Below the pieces are notes generated by a model, which saw only the letters and a program-made list of their open reading frames with translations, made no database searches and was not told the origin of the DNA. Made by a program: the position numbers and the translations under genes. A DNA stretch of 38,794 nucleotides from Clostridia bacterium (GTDB lineage Bacteria > Bacillota > Clostridia > Oscillospirales > CAG-272): NCBI GenBank assembly GCA_017648085.1, contig JAGCJI010000015.1:1-38794 (forward strand), read 5' to 3'. Position 1 is the stretch's first letter, and each line of letters starts with the position of its first letter. Shown here in pieces: positions 1 through 6,200 of the stretch.

Positions 1-2
1 AT

Positions 3-431
3 TACAACTACCAAGTATATTCAAAAACTGCCGCATATGACGCGCGTTTGGGTGGATATTACTATAGTGGCGGTGGTAGTATCGGTGGATACACAAGCAA
101 CTTCGCAATAGGCGGATATGTATCGGTTGATGATACGCAGATTAAACAAAGCGAACATAAATCGCTACGCAACAGCAGAACGAAACCACAAGTATTGTCG
201 GATCCAAAATTAATAGAAAATCAAAAAGCTTTGCGAGAGATAAAGAATGAGATTCGAAAAAATGCGCGCATAGGGAAAATGGTTAGTTACAGAGAGATAC
301 AAATTTTTGATGAGTGGTGTAAGGAATGTAATATACCGCAGCATCATCAAGCGTATATAGGTAGTGGGGCTCACTGGCAAACAGGATATGATCATACTCA
401 TTATTACGGACAACACGTTCCGTTCAAGTAA
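3..431 (+). CDS. Rhs-family C-terminal fragment with His-rich C-terminal domain (5' end outside window)
   Basis: The frame is open from the first bases, so this is the 3' end of a longer gene starting to the left. The first ~37 visible residues (tyrosine/glycine-rich, ending SIGGYTSNFAIG) match the linker of the Rhs module at 2467-3138; a 38-base stretch (75-112) is identical to 2776-2813. Immediately after this the two proteins diverge completely, the pattern of polymorphic toxin C-termini swapped at a conserved junction. The variable end is basic, then carries QHHQAYIGSGAHW and the terminal YDHTHYYGQHVPFK, a cluster of histidines that could bind metal. I recall similar HxHxxxxHVP-like ends in other Rhs tails but cannot name the family; nuclease activity is only a guess. 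The gene downstream at 453 is the likely immunity partner. An internal TTG at 48 is in frame but is not a credible start, because homology extends upstream of it. Confidence 0.75.
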   Translation, partial: YNYQVYSKTAAYDARLGGYYYSGGGSIGGYTSNFAIGGYVSVDDTQIKQSEHKSLRNSRTKPQVLSDPKLIENQKALREIKNEIRKNARIGKMVSYREIQIFDEWCKECNIPQHHQAYIGSGAHWQTGYDHTHYYGQHVPFK

Positions 432-452
432 CATTGGTAAAAAGGCGGTACT

Positions 453-1031
453 ATGTTTAATTCAAATGGTTTTGTAGTTACGCGCAAAGAAATCCTCTTA
501 AATGAAATTAAATACTTTGGGGTGGACACGGGCGTTTGGCCAATTGAAGATGCTTCTTTAGTGTTTTTTGATGGCGACCTTGCAGAATTTGAAAGAGAAA
601 CCGAAGAATTTTGGCGCGGCGAGAACAATGCCTGTCTTGCGAGTTATAAGCTGGCAAAAAAATATTCCAAGCACTGTGAAAAGGAACAACGCGAGCACAG
701 AGTTCTGTATATTGAAACGACATCAGAAGAAGCGAGTTTCCATCCTTAATTACACGACTCTTTTGCTAAAAAAGACAATTTTTTAGGATATGATGTAGGT
801 TATAATGCAGGGGATTTTTATTCCGCAATATATAACGATATTATATGGCGACCGCAACTTTTCAAAGAGGAGTATTGCGACAAACTCAATGAATTTGGAC
901 TGTTTTATAGTGCTAGGGATGCGGAAAACTTTATTCAGTATCGACAAAGTGAAAAAGAAAAAACCGAGGGGCTCTTTGAAGAGGGAAAAATGAATGTTAT
1001 GGCGATATACAGTTGTTCTGATATCGATTAA
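453..1031 (+). pseudogene. Probable immunity gene interrupted by one in-frame TAA
   Basis: The frame opens with ATG at 453, 21 bases after the toxin stop, and runs 98 codons to TAA at 747-749. The same frame then continues without another stop to TAA at 1029-1031. The continuation reads LHDSFAKKDNFLGYDVGY, then GDFYSAIYND and a charged C-terminal part ending YSCSDID. This looks fully coding, so the intact product would be about 192 residues. A single G-to-T change at 747 (GAA to TAA) would explain the break. The product has no signal peptide or membrane segment. Its position after a toxin C-terminus makes it an immunity gene by context; I do not recognise the family. The break may be a real mutation in an unused cassette or a sequence error. 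The first 98 residues alone would probably not fold as a complete protein. Confidence 0.7.
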
Positions 1032-1063
1032 AGCTTGCTCATAATATAGCTTTCCACTTCACA

Positions 1064-1254
1064 AAGAACAATTTCCGTTACAGAAGCTATTATTACGACA
1101 CGGATCTGGGCCTTTACTACCTTATGTCTAGGTATTATGACTCAAATACGGGTAGGTTTATAAATGTAGATTCTTACGTTTCCACCGGTCAAGGAATAAT
1201 CGGAAACAATATGTATGCATATTGTAATAATAATCCGGTTATGTTCATAGATTC
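1064..1254 (+). repeat. Rhs core 3'-end repeat, copy 1
   Basis: Encodes NNFRYRSYYYDTDLGLYYL, then SRYYDSNTGRFI, then a TGQGIIGNNMYAYC block: the Rhs-associated core consensus just before the variable tail. Copies lie at 2425-2610 and 3734-3925. Positions 1178-1225 are 48 bases identical to 2539-2586, and the stretch around 1138-1162 is near identical to copy 3. Upstream of the KNNFRYR codons the three copies share nothing. Confidence 0.85.
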
Positions 1255-1705
1255 CGAGGGGGCGCGCTCGGAATTGATGGTGTGTTTTCAGGCGGATTCC
1301 CATAGGATGAGCGGTGGACGATTTAGTGTCATTACGAAAGTGAAAAAGAACAAGTACGGTGAAGATATTGTTGTGCTTGATTTCAAAGAAAACCCGAAAT
1401 TTAGCTTTGAAAATGCGGATTACTATGCCAGAGTAATATATAACAGATATTCAGACGATATATTGAGCGAGCGAACTTTAGAAGGAATAGAAACAGAATT
1501 GAAGGGGCATTTCTACTTTTATCTATTACCAATAAAAATCTTTGGAGATCGACCTAATCCTGTAGAAATGGGTAATTATGATGAAGACAATAATGCTTTG
1601 GCGTGGGAAACTGGAGCGGAATTGAAAAAAATCCTTCGCGAAATGCTAGAAGTGCCTATTCCAAAACCGATTTTGCCTACGCTATTGCCCATAACGCTAA
1701 AGTAA
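1124..1705 (+). CDS. Rhs core fragment fused to an unrecognised C-terminal domain (module 1)
   Basis: The frame is open from 1022, but there is no ATG, GTG or TTG in frame before the ATG at 1124, and that ATG has no ribosome binding site and lies inside the conserved core. Residues 1-43 are the Rhs core end (SRYYDSNTGRFI, NNMYAYCNNNPVMFIDSEG). The remaining ~150 residues are variable: a mixed strand/charged stretch (residues 50-110), then RTLEGIETELKGHFYFYLL (117-135), then NPVEMGNYDEDNNALAWETG. I recall related RTxEGIxxEL...H endings in other Firmicutes Rhs tails but can give no activity. The exported protein gene at 1717 follows 11 bases later and is the likely partner. Lack of a proper start suggests either a silent recombination cassette or a remnant displaced from a full-length rhs gene. 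Confidence 0.65.
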   Translation: MSRYYDSNTGRFINVDSYVSTGQGIIGNNMYAYCNNNPVMFIDSEGARSELMVCFQADSHRMSGGRFSVITKVKKNKYGEDIVVLDFKENPKFSFENADYYARVIYNRYSDDILSERTLEGIETELKGHFYFYLLPIKIFGDRPNPVEMGNYDEDNNALAWETGAELKKILREMLEVPIPKPILPTLLPITLK

Positions 1706-1716
1706 GGAGAGTTAGT

Positions 1717-2244
1717 ATGCATATAATATTTGCGATTATAGTGTTGATTTTATCCTTAATTTCGTCGAGCTTTACTACCGATTATCGTGCAAACGATGCC
1801 GAGTCATATCAAACTGCCATGGGAGGATTTGTTTCTGAATGCAGCAATCGAATGCCCAGAATAGAAGAGCTTGGAGAGTATAAATCTATATTCGTATCAA
1901 AGCAGAAACCGATATTTGATTTGTGGCTTTCGTATCGTGCTATTGCAGTGATTGTTGAATATGATGAAGCGGGTTTACAGCAACAGCTTGCAAAAATTAG
2001 TGAAGGATATGATTTTATTGAGGAAGAGATACCTGGCGATGTTTCAGACCTTGATGCAAGCGTAAACGGCTTTCAATTCGCTATCGTGGAAGACCCTGAC
2101 GATTTGTATTTGCGATGGTATGTTATGATCATAGGTGTAAACCAACATGAGAATAAAGTTGCATATTTATTATATGCTTATGATGGAATTGATGGCATTG
2201 ACGATTTAGACAAATTTATTACAACGTATTTTATCTTAGAGTAA
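1717..2244 (+). CDS. Exported small protein, putative immunity protein of module 1
   Basis: ATG at 1717 has a good ribosome binding site (AAGGAGA, 1703-1709) about 7 bases upstream; the frame is open further upstream, but that part overlaps the preceding toxin frame and is not expected to be translated. The product is 175 residues. Residues 1-20 (MHIIFAIIVLILSLISSSF) form a hydrophobic signal or anchor segment, without a lipobox cysteine. The rest is acidic and soluble-looking, with two similar YDxxGxxxxxDxL-type stretches, and ends TTYFILE. I do not recognise a named family. Its place directly after a toxin tail suggests immunity, and the export signal suggests that it works outside the membrane, which would imply that the toxin acts at the envelope. 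A strong terminator (2271-2313) follows. Confidence 0.6.
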   Translation: MHIIFAIIVLILSLISSSFTTDYRANDAESYQTAMGGFVSECSNRMPRIEELGEYKSIFVSKQKPIFDLWLSYRAIAVIVEYDEAGLQQQLAKISEGYDFIEEEIPGDVSDLDASVNGFQFAIVEDPDDLYLRWYVMIIGVNQHENKVAYLLYAYDGIDGIDDLDKFITTYFILE

Positions 2245-2270
2245 GAAAAAAAACGGACATTGAATAAAAA

Positions 2271-2313
2271 AACCTCTTGCTGTAGAACAATAATCTACCG
2301 CAGGAGGTTTTTT
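2271..2313 (+). terminator. Rho-independent terminator after module 1
   Basis: Arms 2271-2285 and 2295-2309 pair over 15 positions with one G-U pair and one mismatch, with a 9-base loop, followed by TTTTTT. It lies between ACGGAC (2253-2258) and GCTTCGGCGTCCGTTT (2343-2358), which look like the two halves of the terminator seen intact at 3632 and 5331. Confidence 0.85.
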
Positions 2314-2369
2314 GTGCACTGTATACCGCTTCTATTACGACAGCTTCGGCGTCCGTTTCTCTTTTTTTG

Positions 2370-2398
2370 TTGACATCACGTTCAGGGTGTGCTATAAT
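2370..2398 (+). promoter_or_regulatory. Consensus sigma-A promoter upstream of module 2
   Basis: TTGACA (2370-2375), a 17-base spacer and TATAAT (2393-2398): a perfect match. Expected transcription start is near 2405, about 20 bases before the Rhs core repeat begins. No ribosome binding site is seen between this start and the first in-frame ATG at 2467. Confidence 0.85.
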
Positions 2399-2424
2399 GT
2401 AGATAAGTAAGCACTAACGCTATA

Positions 2425-2610
2425 AAGAATAATTTCCGTTATAGAAGCTATTATTACGACACGGATATGGGCCTTTACTATCTGCAGAGTAGATATTACG
2501 ATGCAAATATAGGCAGGTTTATAAGCGCTGACGGATATGTTTCCACCGGTCAAGGAATAATCGGAAACAATATGTATGCATATTGTGGAAACAATCCGAT
2601 AATGCGTAGT
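2425..2610 (+). repeat. Rhs core 3'-end repeat, copy 2
   Basis: Encodes NNFRYRSYYYDTDMGLYYL, SRYYDANIGRFISADGYV and the TGQGIIGNNMYAYC block. It shares 48 identical bases with copy 1 (2539-2586 versus 1178-1225). Similarity to the other copies ends near the NNP(V/I)M codons. Confidence 0.85.
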
Positions 2611-3138
2611 GACAGAGGTGGAGCGGCGAGGGGTTATGAGTCGCTGGATCAAGACGGTAAAAGCATGCTTGAAGATCCGTATTTTGGAATTGACTCGGCG
2701 TACCACAGCTATAAAATATATTCAAACACTGCTGCATATGACGCATATCTTGGAGGATACTATTACGACGGCGGAGGTAGTATCGGTGGATACACAAGCA
2801 ACTTCGCAATAGGTTTCCCCGGATCAGTTACTGTAACTGATAGTATGGTGAAATGCAACAGTCATAAAACCACAATAGATACTTATAAGTTAAATCCTAC
2901 CCATAATTTAACAAAGAGCAAAGGCAAATTTAAAAAATTTGTTAAGCAAGTACAGCAAAATGGAATTACCGAACCGATAAAATATGTTAAGTATAACGGT
3001 AAATATTATGTGGTTGATGGTCACCATAGATTGGCGGCAGCAAAACTTTTAAGGTATAGCACAGTTCCTGCAATTCAAGTATTTTTGCCTTACAACAACT
3101 ATTTTTCATATGATGATTTGCATAATTGGGAGAGATAA
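2467..3138 (+). CDS. Rhs core fragment with ParB/sulfiredoxin-like toxin domain (module 2)
   Basis: The frame is open from 2407; the first ATG (2467) has no ribosome binding site and lies inside the core. Residues 1-46 are Rhs core. Residues ~47-117 are the Tyr/Gly-rich linker shared with the gene at the left edge. Residues ~141-205 look like a ParB/sulfiredoxin-fold domain: LNPTHNLTKSKGKFKKFVKQ, then QQNGITEPIKYVKYNGKYYV, then VDGHHRLAAAKLL (GHHR at 185-188) and YSTVPAIQVF. In this superfamily the GxxR-type loop binds phosphate or nucleotide, and members occur as polymorphic toxin domains with predicted nuclease or nucleotide-hydrolysing activity; which applies here is unknown. The partner gene starts one base after the stop codon, the tight coupling expected for a toxin-immunity pair. 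Confidence 0.75.
   Translation: MGLYYLQSRYYDANIGRFISADGYVSTGQGIIGNNMYAYCGNNPIMRSDRGGAARGYESLDQDGKSMLEDPYFGIDSAYHSYKIYSNTAAYDAYLGGYYYDGGGSIGGYTSNFAIGFPGSVTVTDSMVKCNSHKTTIDTYKLNPTHNLTKSKGKFKKFVKQVQQNGITEPIKYVKYNGKYYVVDGHHRLAAAKLLRYSTVPAIQVFLPYNNYFSYDDLHNWER
2697..2813 (+). repeat. Rhs linker repeat shared with the left edge of the window
   Basis: This stretch encodes the SAYHSYKIYSNTAAYDAYLG to SIGGYTSNFAIG linker and is closely similar to 1-112. Positions 2776-2813 are 38 bases identical to 75-112, and identity stops exactly where the toxin domains begin. This marks a likely recombination junction. Confidence 0.85.
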
Positions 3139-3139
3139 T

Positions 3140-3544
3140 ATGGCAACGTGGCAGTTTGATTTTGATTTAGTGGCAAAAGATAAACAAAACATCACTATAT
3201 CCAATGAATCGCTTGAAAAACTCGCTAAAGTATTTCCTTTAAGAGAGTCTTGGCACGACGACTTGAAAATGTATGGTAAAGATTATGAAAGTTCGTTGGT
3301 AAACATATGGGAAGAAGAAGGCAGTATCGAAATTTCTTGTAGACTCTCTCTGATAGATGTATCTAAACAGCAAGCCCTTGCTATTATAGATTTTGCAAAA
3401 GATAACAATTTGCTGTTTTCGGTGGATGCTATTTCTTTTGACCCTACTCTTGAGAATTTGAAGAATTTGATATCGTCTTCTTCGGCATATAAATTTACAC
3501 GTACGCCAATCGATTTTTTTAATCAGTTGACAGATAATAGCTAG
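3140..3544 (+). CDS. Putative immunity protein of module 2
   Basis: ATG at 3140 lies one base after the toxin stop (TAA 3136-3138), with GGGAGAGA just upstream as ribosome binding site inside the toxin's last codons. An earlier in-frame ATG at 3110 would overlap the toxin and is unlikely. The product is 134 residues, acidic and soluble, with no signal or membrane segment. It begins MATWQFDFDLVAKDKQNI and has a central WHDDLKMYG and NIWEEEGSIEISCRLSLIDV. The W-x-FDxxLV start and a central tryptophan-rich segment resemble small immunity proteins I recall beside other Rhs tails, but I cannot assign a named family. A cytoplasmic location fits a partner toxin that acts in the cytoplasm. Confidence 0.65.
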   Translation: MATWQFDFDLVAKDKQNITISNESLEKLAKVFPLRESWHDDLKMYGKDYESSLVNIWEEEGSIEISCRLSLIDVSKQQALAIIDFAKDNNLLFSVDAISFDPTLENLKNLISSSSAYKFTRTPIDFFNQLTDNS

Positions 3545-3631
3545 AGAGAGTTTGTGCTACAAGCCATACTTTAGGGGCTTGTTCTGTTAATCTAAAGAAA
3601 AGTTGCGTGGTAAAGTAAAGCGGAATGATAC

Positions 3632-3660
3632 AAAAAACGGACGCTTCGGCGTCCGTTTTT
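3632..3660 (+). terminator. UUCG-loop terminator after module 2
   Basis: Stem ACGGACGC/GCGTCCGT (3637-3644 with 3649-3656) closed by a TTCG tetraloop, flanked by A and T runs so that it could work in both directions. The 32 bases 3630-3661 are identical to 5329-5360. Confidence 0.9.
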
Positions 3661-3677
3661 CATCAGATATGTTTTTA

Positions 3678-3706
3678 TTGACACTAAATTATAACAGTGT
3701 TATAAT
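3678..3706 (+). promoter_or_regulatory. Consensus sigma-A promoter upstream of module 3
   Basis: TTGACA (3678-3683), 17 bases, TATAAT (3701-3706). Expected start near 3713. AGGAAAGCG (3713-3721) follows, but the nearest TTG (3723) is out of frame with the Rhs fragment. Confidence 0.85.
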
Positions 3707-3733
3707 ATACGCAGGAAAGCGGTTGGCGCAGCC

Positions 3734-3925
3734 AAGAACAACTTCCGTTACAGAAACTATTATTACGACACGGATCTGGGCTTGTACTACCTTATGTCAA
3801 GGTACTATGACTCAAATACGGGTAGGTTTATTTCTGCCGACGGAAGGATGTCCGGTGTAAGCACATCGCTTGACGGCTTCAACCTCTACGCATACTGCTT
3901 TAACAATCCTGTTATGATGACGGAC
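3734..3925 (+). repeat. Rhs core 3'-end repeat, copy 3
   Basis: Encodes NNFRYRNYYYDTDLGLYYL, SRYYDSNTGRFISADGR and a diverged YAYCFNNPVMMTDGEG block. It is nearly identical to copy 1 across the first ~95 bases and then differs (it lacks the TGQGIIGNNM block), so the copies are mosaics. Confidence 0.85.
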
Positions 3926-4459
3926 GGCGAGGGAAATTGGCCACGTTGGATTACAGAACTTGTTCTCATTGTCGCCACAGCTGTGGCGGCAGTGGCGTCT
4001 GCTCCAGTTGTGGTGACTACTGCTACGGTCGTAGCAGGAATCGCCGCAGGAACATGGTTTTTGCAAACCCTTCATTACGATGTGAGGAAAGACAAAAACA
4101 CAAACTTGCCAAAATCTATGCAGGAAGCTGAAAACCTGGGGTGGAGAAACTCCGACGAAATCAGCGAACAAAACCCAAACGGTGGTGGTCCGTCAGCTAA
4201 ATATCATCAATATACTTCACAGGATAATTCTAATGTGAAATATGTTTCTCCTGACGGCAAGAGAGAAATAGTATTTGATCGTAACGACAAGATTGTTAAT
4301 GATCCTAGAGATGTAGGAACATATAATTTTTGCCCATCCGGTGCTTTTTTAGGGCCCTGGGGCCATAGATTCGTTGATGTCCTGCCGTGGTTTATATTTG
4401 GCAATGATGACGACGATCCCGGCCCGCTGATAAATGAAATAATTAAATTCTTTGAGTAG
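3782..4459 (+). CDS. Rhs core fragment with hydrophobic segment and unrecognised toxin-like tail (module 3)
   Basis: The frame is open from 3695; candidate starts are TTG 3782 or ATG 3794, neither with a ribosome binding site, both inside the core repeat. From TTG the product is 225 residues. Residues 1-50 are the core end. Residues ~57-94 are a long hydrophobic Ala/Val-rich stretch, enough for one or two membrane passes. The tail (~135-225) has YVSPDGKREIVFDRNDKIV, NDPRDVGTYNFCPSG and HRFVDVLPWFIFGNDDDD. The SPDGxxExxFDxxxxxVxDP...GTYN pattern resembles other Rhs tails I have seen but whose activity I do not know. The ankyrin gene at 4471 follows after 11 bases. A membrane-seeking toxin with a membrane-anchored partner would fit an envelope target; this is inference. 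Confidence 0.65.
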   Translation: MYYLMSRYYDSNTGRFISADGRMSGVSTSLDGFNLYAYCFNNPVMMTDGEGNWPRWITELVLIVATAVAAVASAPVVVTTATVVAGIAAGTWFLQTLHYDVRKDKNTNLPKSMQEAENLGWRNSDEISEQNPNGGGPSAKYHQYTSQDNSNVKYVSPDGKREIVFDRNDKIVNDPRDVGTYNFCPSGAFLGPWGHRFVDVLPWFIFGNDDDDPGPLINEIIKFFE

Positions 4460-4470
4460 GAATTGATTAA

Positions 4471-5304
4471 ATGAAAAGAAAACTTTTTCCAATTGTTGTG
4501 ATAACTCTTATTCTGATAGGCGTGGTATTATCGATAGCGGTGTATCGAAATAGCGATAATTTCTATTCGAAAAAACTAGTTTCTGCAATAAGAGAGGAAG
4601 ATATAATTGAAGTTAAGAAAATTCTCTCGAAAAAGCCAACTTGCATAAATGCGTATCCGGGAATAAAGTGGTTGGATGATACAGCGGAGATTCGAGCATT
4701 CTATCCACTAAATGTGGCTTGTGCTAGAAACAACGTGGAATTGATTACTCTTTTACTTGAAAATGGCGCTGACGTTAATTGCAATGACGGAGTAACTCCG
4801 CTTTCTATGGTTTACAGAATGAAAGCTGATAATTGGTATGAAATTTCTTTAATTCTTATTGAAAGTGGCGCTTCTCTAAATTATACTACCGAGTATTCGG
4901 GCAAATGTGCGGGTGTTTTCATGGATATAGTGCACGACGGATATCTTCCCGATCCCCCGGAGCGTGAAGGCGATGACGAAAATGTTATGGCAGCATTTAA
5001 GTATGCATTAGCAAATTGTGACCACAGCAATATAGACTGGATGAACGTATTGCAACACAGTGTTTCCAATGACAGAATCGAAATAGTAAAGTTGTTACTT
5101 GATGGTGGATACGTAAATGTAAATTACAGTCCTTACGGAATGACCGCACTGATGTTTGCCGCAAGAGATTCTACAGCGGAAATGGTGCAGCTTTTACTGG
5201 ATTACGGAGCAGATAAATCTCTGAGAGATTCTGATGGAGAAACCGCATACGATTATGCAGTGCGCTTCAATAATGAAGACGTTGTTTCAATTTTGCAAAG
5301 TTAA
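4471..5304 (+). CDS. Membrane-anchored ankyrin-repeat protein, putative immunity protein of module 3
   Basis: ATG at 4471 follows AGGAATTGATTAA; the product is 277 residues. MKRK followed by a hydrophobic stretch (residues ~6-25) gives a single membrane anchor or uncleaved signal, and the positive N-terminus predicts that the rest lies outside the cell. Ankyrin-type repeats are visible: PLNVACARNNVELITLLLEN with GADVN (~78-104), a second with LILIESGASLNY, a third with RIEIVKLLLDGGYVNVNY, and a fourth, TALMFAARDSTAEMVQLLLD plus YGADKSLRDSDG, ending with a short cap. Ankyrin proteins are a known class of immunity proteins beside polymorphic toxins, binding and masking the toxin. The position directly after the module 3 tail supports that role. 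A 3' terminator ends the array. Confidence 0.7.
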   Translation: MKRKLFPIVVITLILIGVVLSIAVYRNSDNFYSKKLVSAIREEDIIEVKKILSKKPTCINAYPGIKWLDDTAEIRAFYPLNVACARNNVELITLLLENGADVNCNDGVTPLSMVYRMKADNWYEISLILIESGASLNYTTEYSGKCAGVFMDIVHDGYLPDPPEREGDDENVMAAFKYALANCDHSNIDWMNVLQHSVSNDRIEIVKLLLDGGYVNVNYSPYGMTALMFAARDSTAEMVQLLLDYGADKSLRDSDGETAYDYAVRFNNEDVVSILQS

Positions 5305-5330
5305 CCTTTAAACAAACAATCTAAAAACAC

Positions 5331-5359
5331 AAAAAACGGACGCTTCGGCGTCCGTTTTT
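5331..5359 (+). terminator. UUCG-loop terminator ending the Rhs array
   Basis: Same hairpin as at 3632-3660 (32 bases identical including flanks). It separates the toxin array from the pyrH promoter. Confidence 0.9.
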
Positions 5360-5411
5360 CTTGTCTGCTTATATAAAATATAAGCTTTAGAAAATATTTT
5401 TAAAAAAAGTG

Positions 5412-5440
5412 TTTACAAAACTACAAATATAAGTTAAAAT
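5412..5440 (+). promoter_or_regulatory. Promoter of the pyrH operon
   Basis: TTTACA (5412-5417), 17 bases, TAAAAT (5435-5440); expected start near 5447, leaving a leader of about 25 bases. This suggests that pyrH is not transcribed from an upstream tsf gene. Confidence 0.7.
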
Positions 5441-5469
5441 ATAATAGAACAATAATATTTAGGGGTGCT

Positions 5470-6174
5470 ATGATTATGAAGCGTGTTTTGTTAAAGCTTT
5501 CGGGCGAAGCATTATCTAACGGCTGCGGCGAGATATACGACGTTAATTTCGTTGACAGCGTAGCGCGTGCGCTTAAGTGCGCGACCGACGACGGTATGGA
5601 AATTGCCGTTGTTGTCGGTGCTGGCAACATCTGGCGCGGCAGACAGGGTGGAGAGATGGACCGTGTTTTAGCCGACAGAATGGGTATGCTTGCCACGGTT
5701 ATAAATTCGATCTGTCTTAAGGACGCTCTTGATAGAGCGGGTGCAAGTGCGGTGGTTATGACCTCCGTTCCTATGTCCCCCTTTGCCGAGGAATATTCCT
5801 CCGACAGAGCAAAGGAATATCTTGAAGCGGGAAAAATAATTATTTTCGGTGCGGGACTTGGAATCCCATTCCTTTCCACCGATACGGCAGGAGCTGTGAA
5901 GGCGGCTGAAATATCCGCAGACGCAATGCTTATGGCTAAAAACGTAGACTATATATACACCGACGACCCGAGAAAAAATCCCAATGCTAAAAAGCTTGAG
6001 CGCGTTAAGGCATCAGAGGTTCTTGCAATGAACCTTAAGGCTATGGACGCAACGGCAACCGCGTTCTGTATGTCAAACGGTATGCCGATACATGTGTTCG
6101 GACTCAAAAACCCCGACGATATTCTCCGCGCGCTTCGCGGCGAGAGTGTCGGCACGGTAGTTACCGCTGAATAA
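5470..6174 (+). CDS. pyrH: UMP kinase (uridylate kinase)
   Basis: Phosphorylates UMP to UDP with ATP in pyrimidine nucleotide synthesis; a cytoplasmic hexamer of the amino-acid kinase fold. Visible motifs are VLLKLSGEAL near the N-terminus, VVGAGNIWRG, DRMGMLATVINS, and the C-terminal DAMLMAKNVDYIYTDDPRKN segment. The length of 234 residues is normal. AGGGGTG (5461-5467) serves as ribosome binding site; ATG 5476 (MKRVLLKLSGEAL) is an equally likely start with better spacing. First gene of the run reaching polC, followed by frr as in many Firmicutes, but rpsB and tsf are not found directly upstream. Confidence 0.97.
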   Translation: MIMKRVLLKLSGEALSNGCGEIYDVNFVDSVARALKCATDDGMEIAVVVGAGNIWRGRQGGEMDRVLADRMGMLATVINSICLKDALDRAGASAVVMTSVPMSPFAEEYSSDRAKEYLEAGKIIIFGAGLGIPFLSTDTAGAVKAAEISADAMLMAKNVDYIYTDDPRKNPNAKKLERVKASEVLAMNLKAMDATATAFCMSNGMPIHVFGLKNPDDILRALRGESVGTVVTAE

Positions 6175-6200
6175 AAGAATAATACATAAGGAGAAATACA

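Noticed and set aside
747..749. Recoding of TAA as an amino acid in the module 0 immunity gene
   Set aside because: Known stop recoding for selenocysteine or pyrrolysine uses TGA or TAG, and other genes here end in TAA; mutation or sequence error is simpler.
1013..1047. A promoter before Rhs core copy 1 like those before copies 2 and 3
   Set aside because: A CATAAT-like -10 (1040-1045) exists, but the nearest -35 (TTGTTC) is 21 bases away; spacing is wrong.
2259..2342. The segment between the terminator halves as an insertion sequence
   Set aside because: No transposase, inverted ends or target duplication can be seen; it is kept only as a possible scar.
3603..3860. An 85-codon + strand frame across the terminator, promoter and Rhs core copy 3
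   Set aside because: It runs through a terminator and a consensus promoter and is out of frame with the conserved Rhs core, so it is a chance frame.
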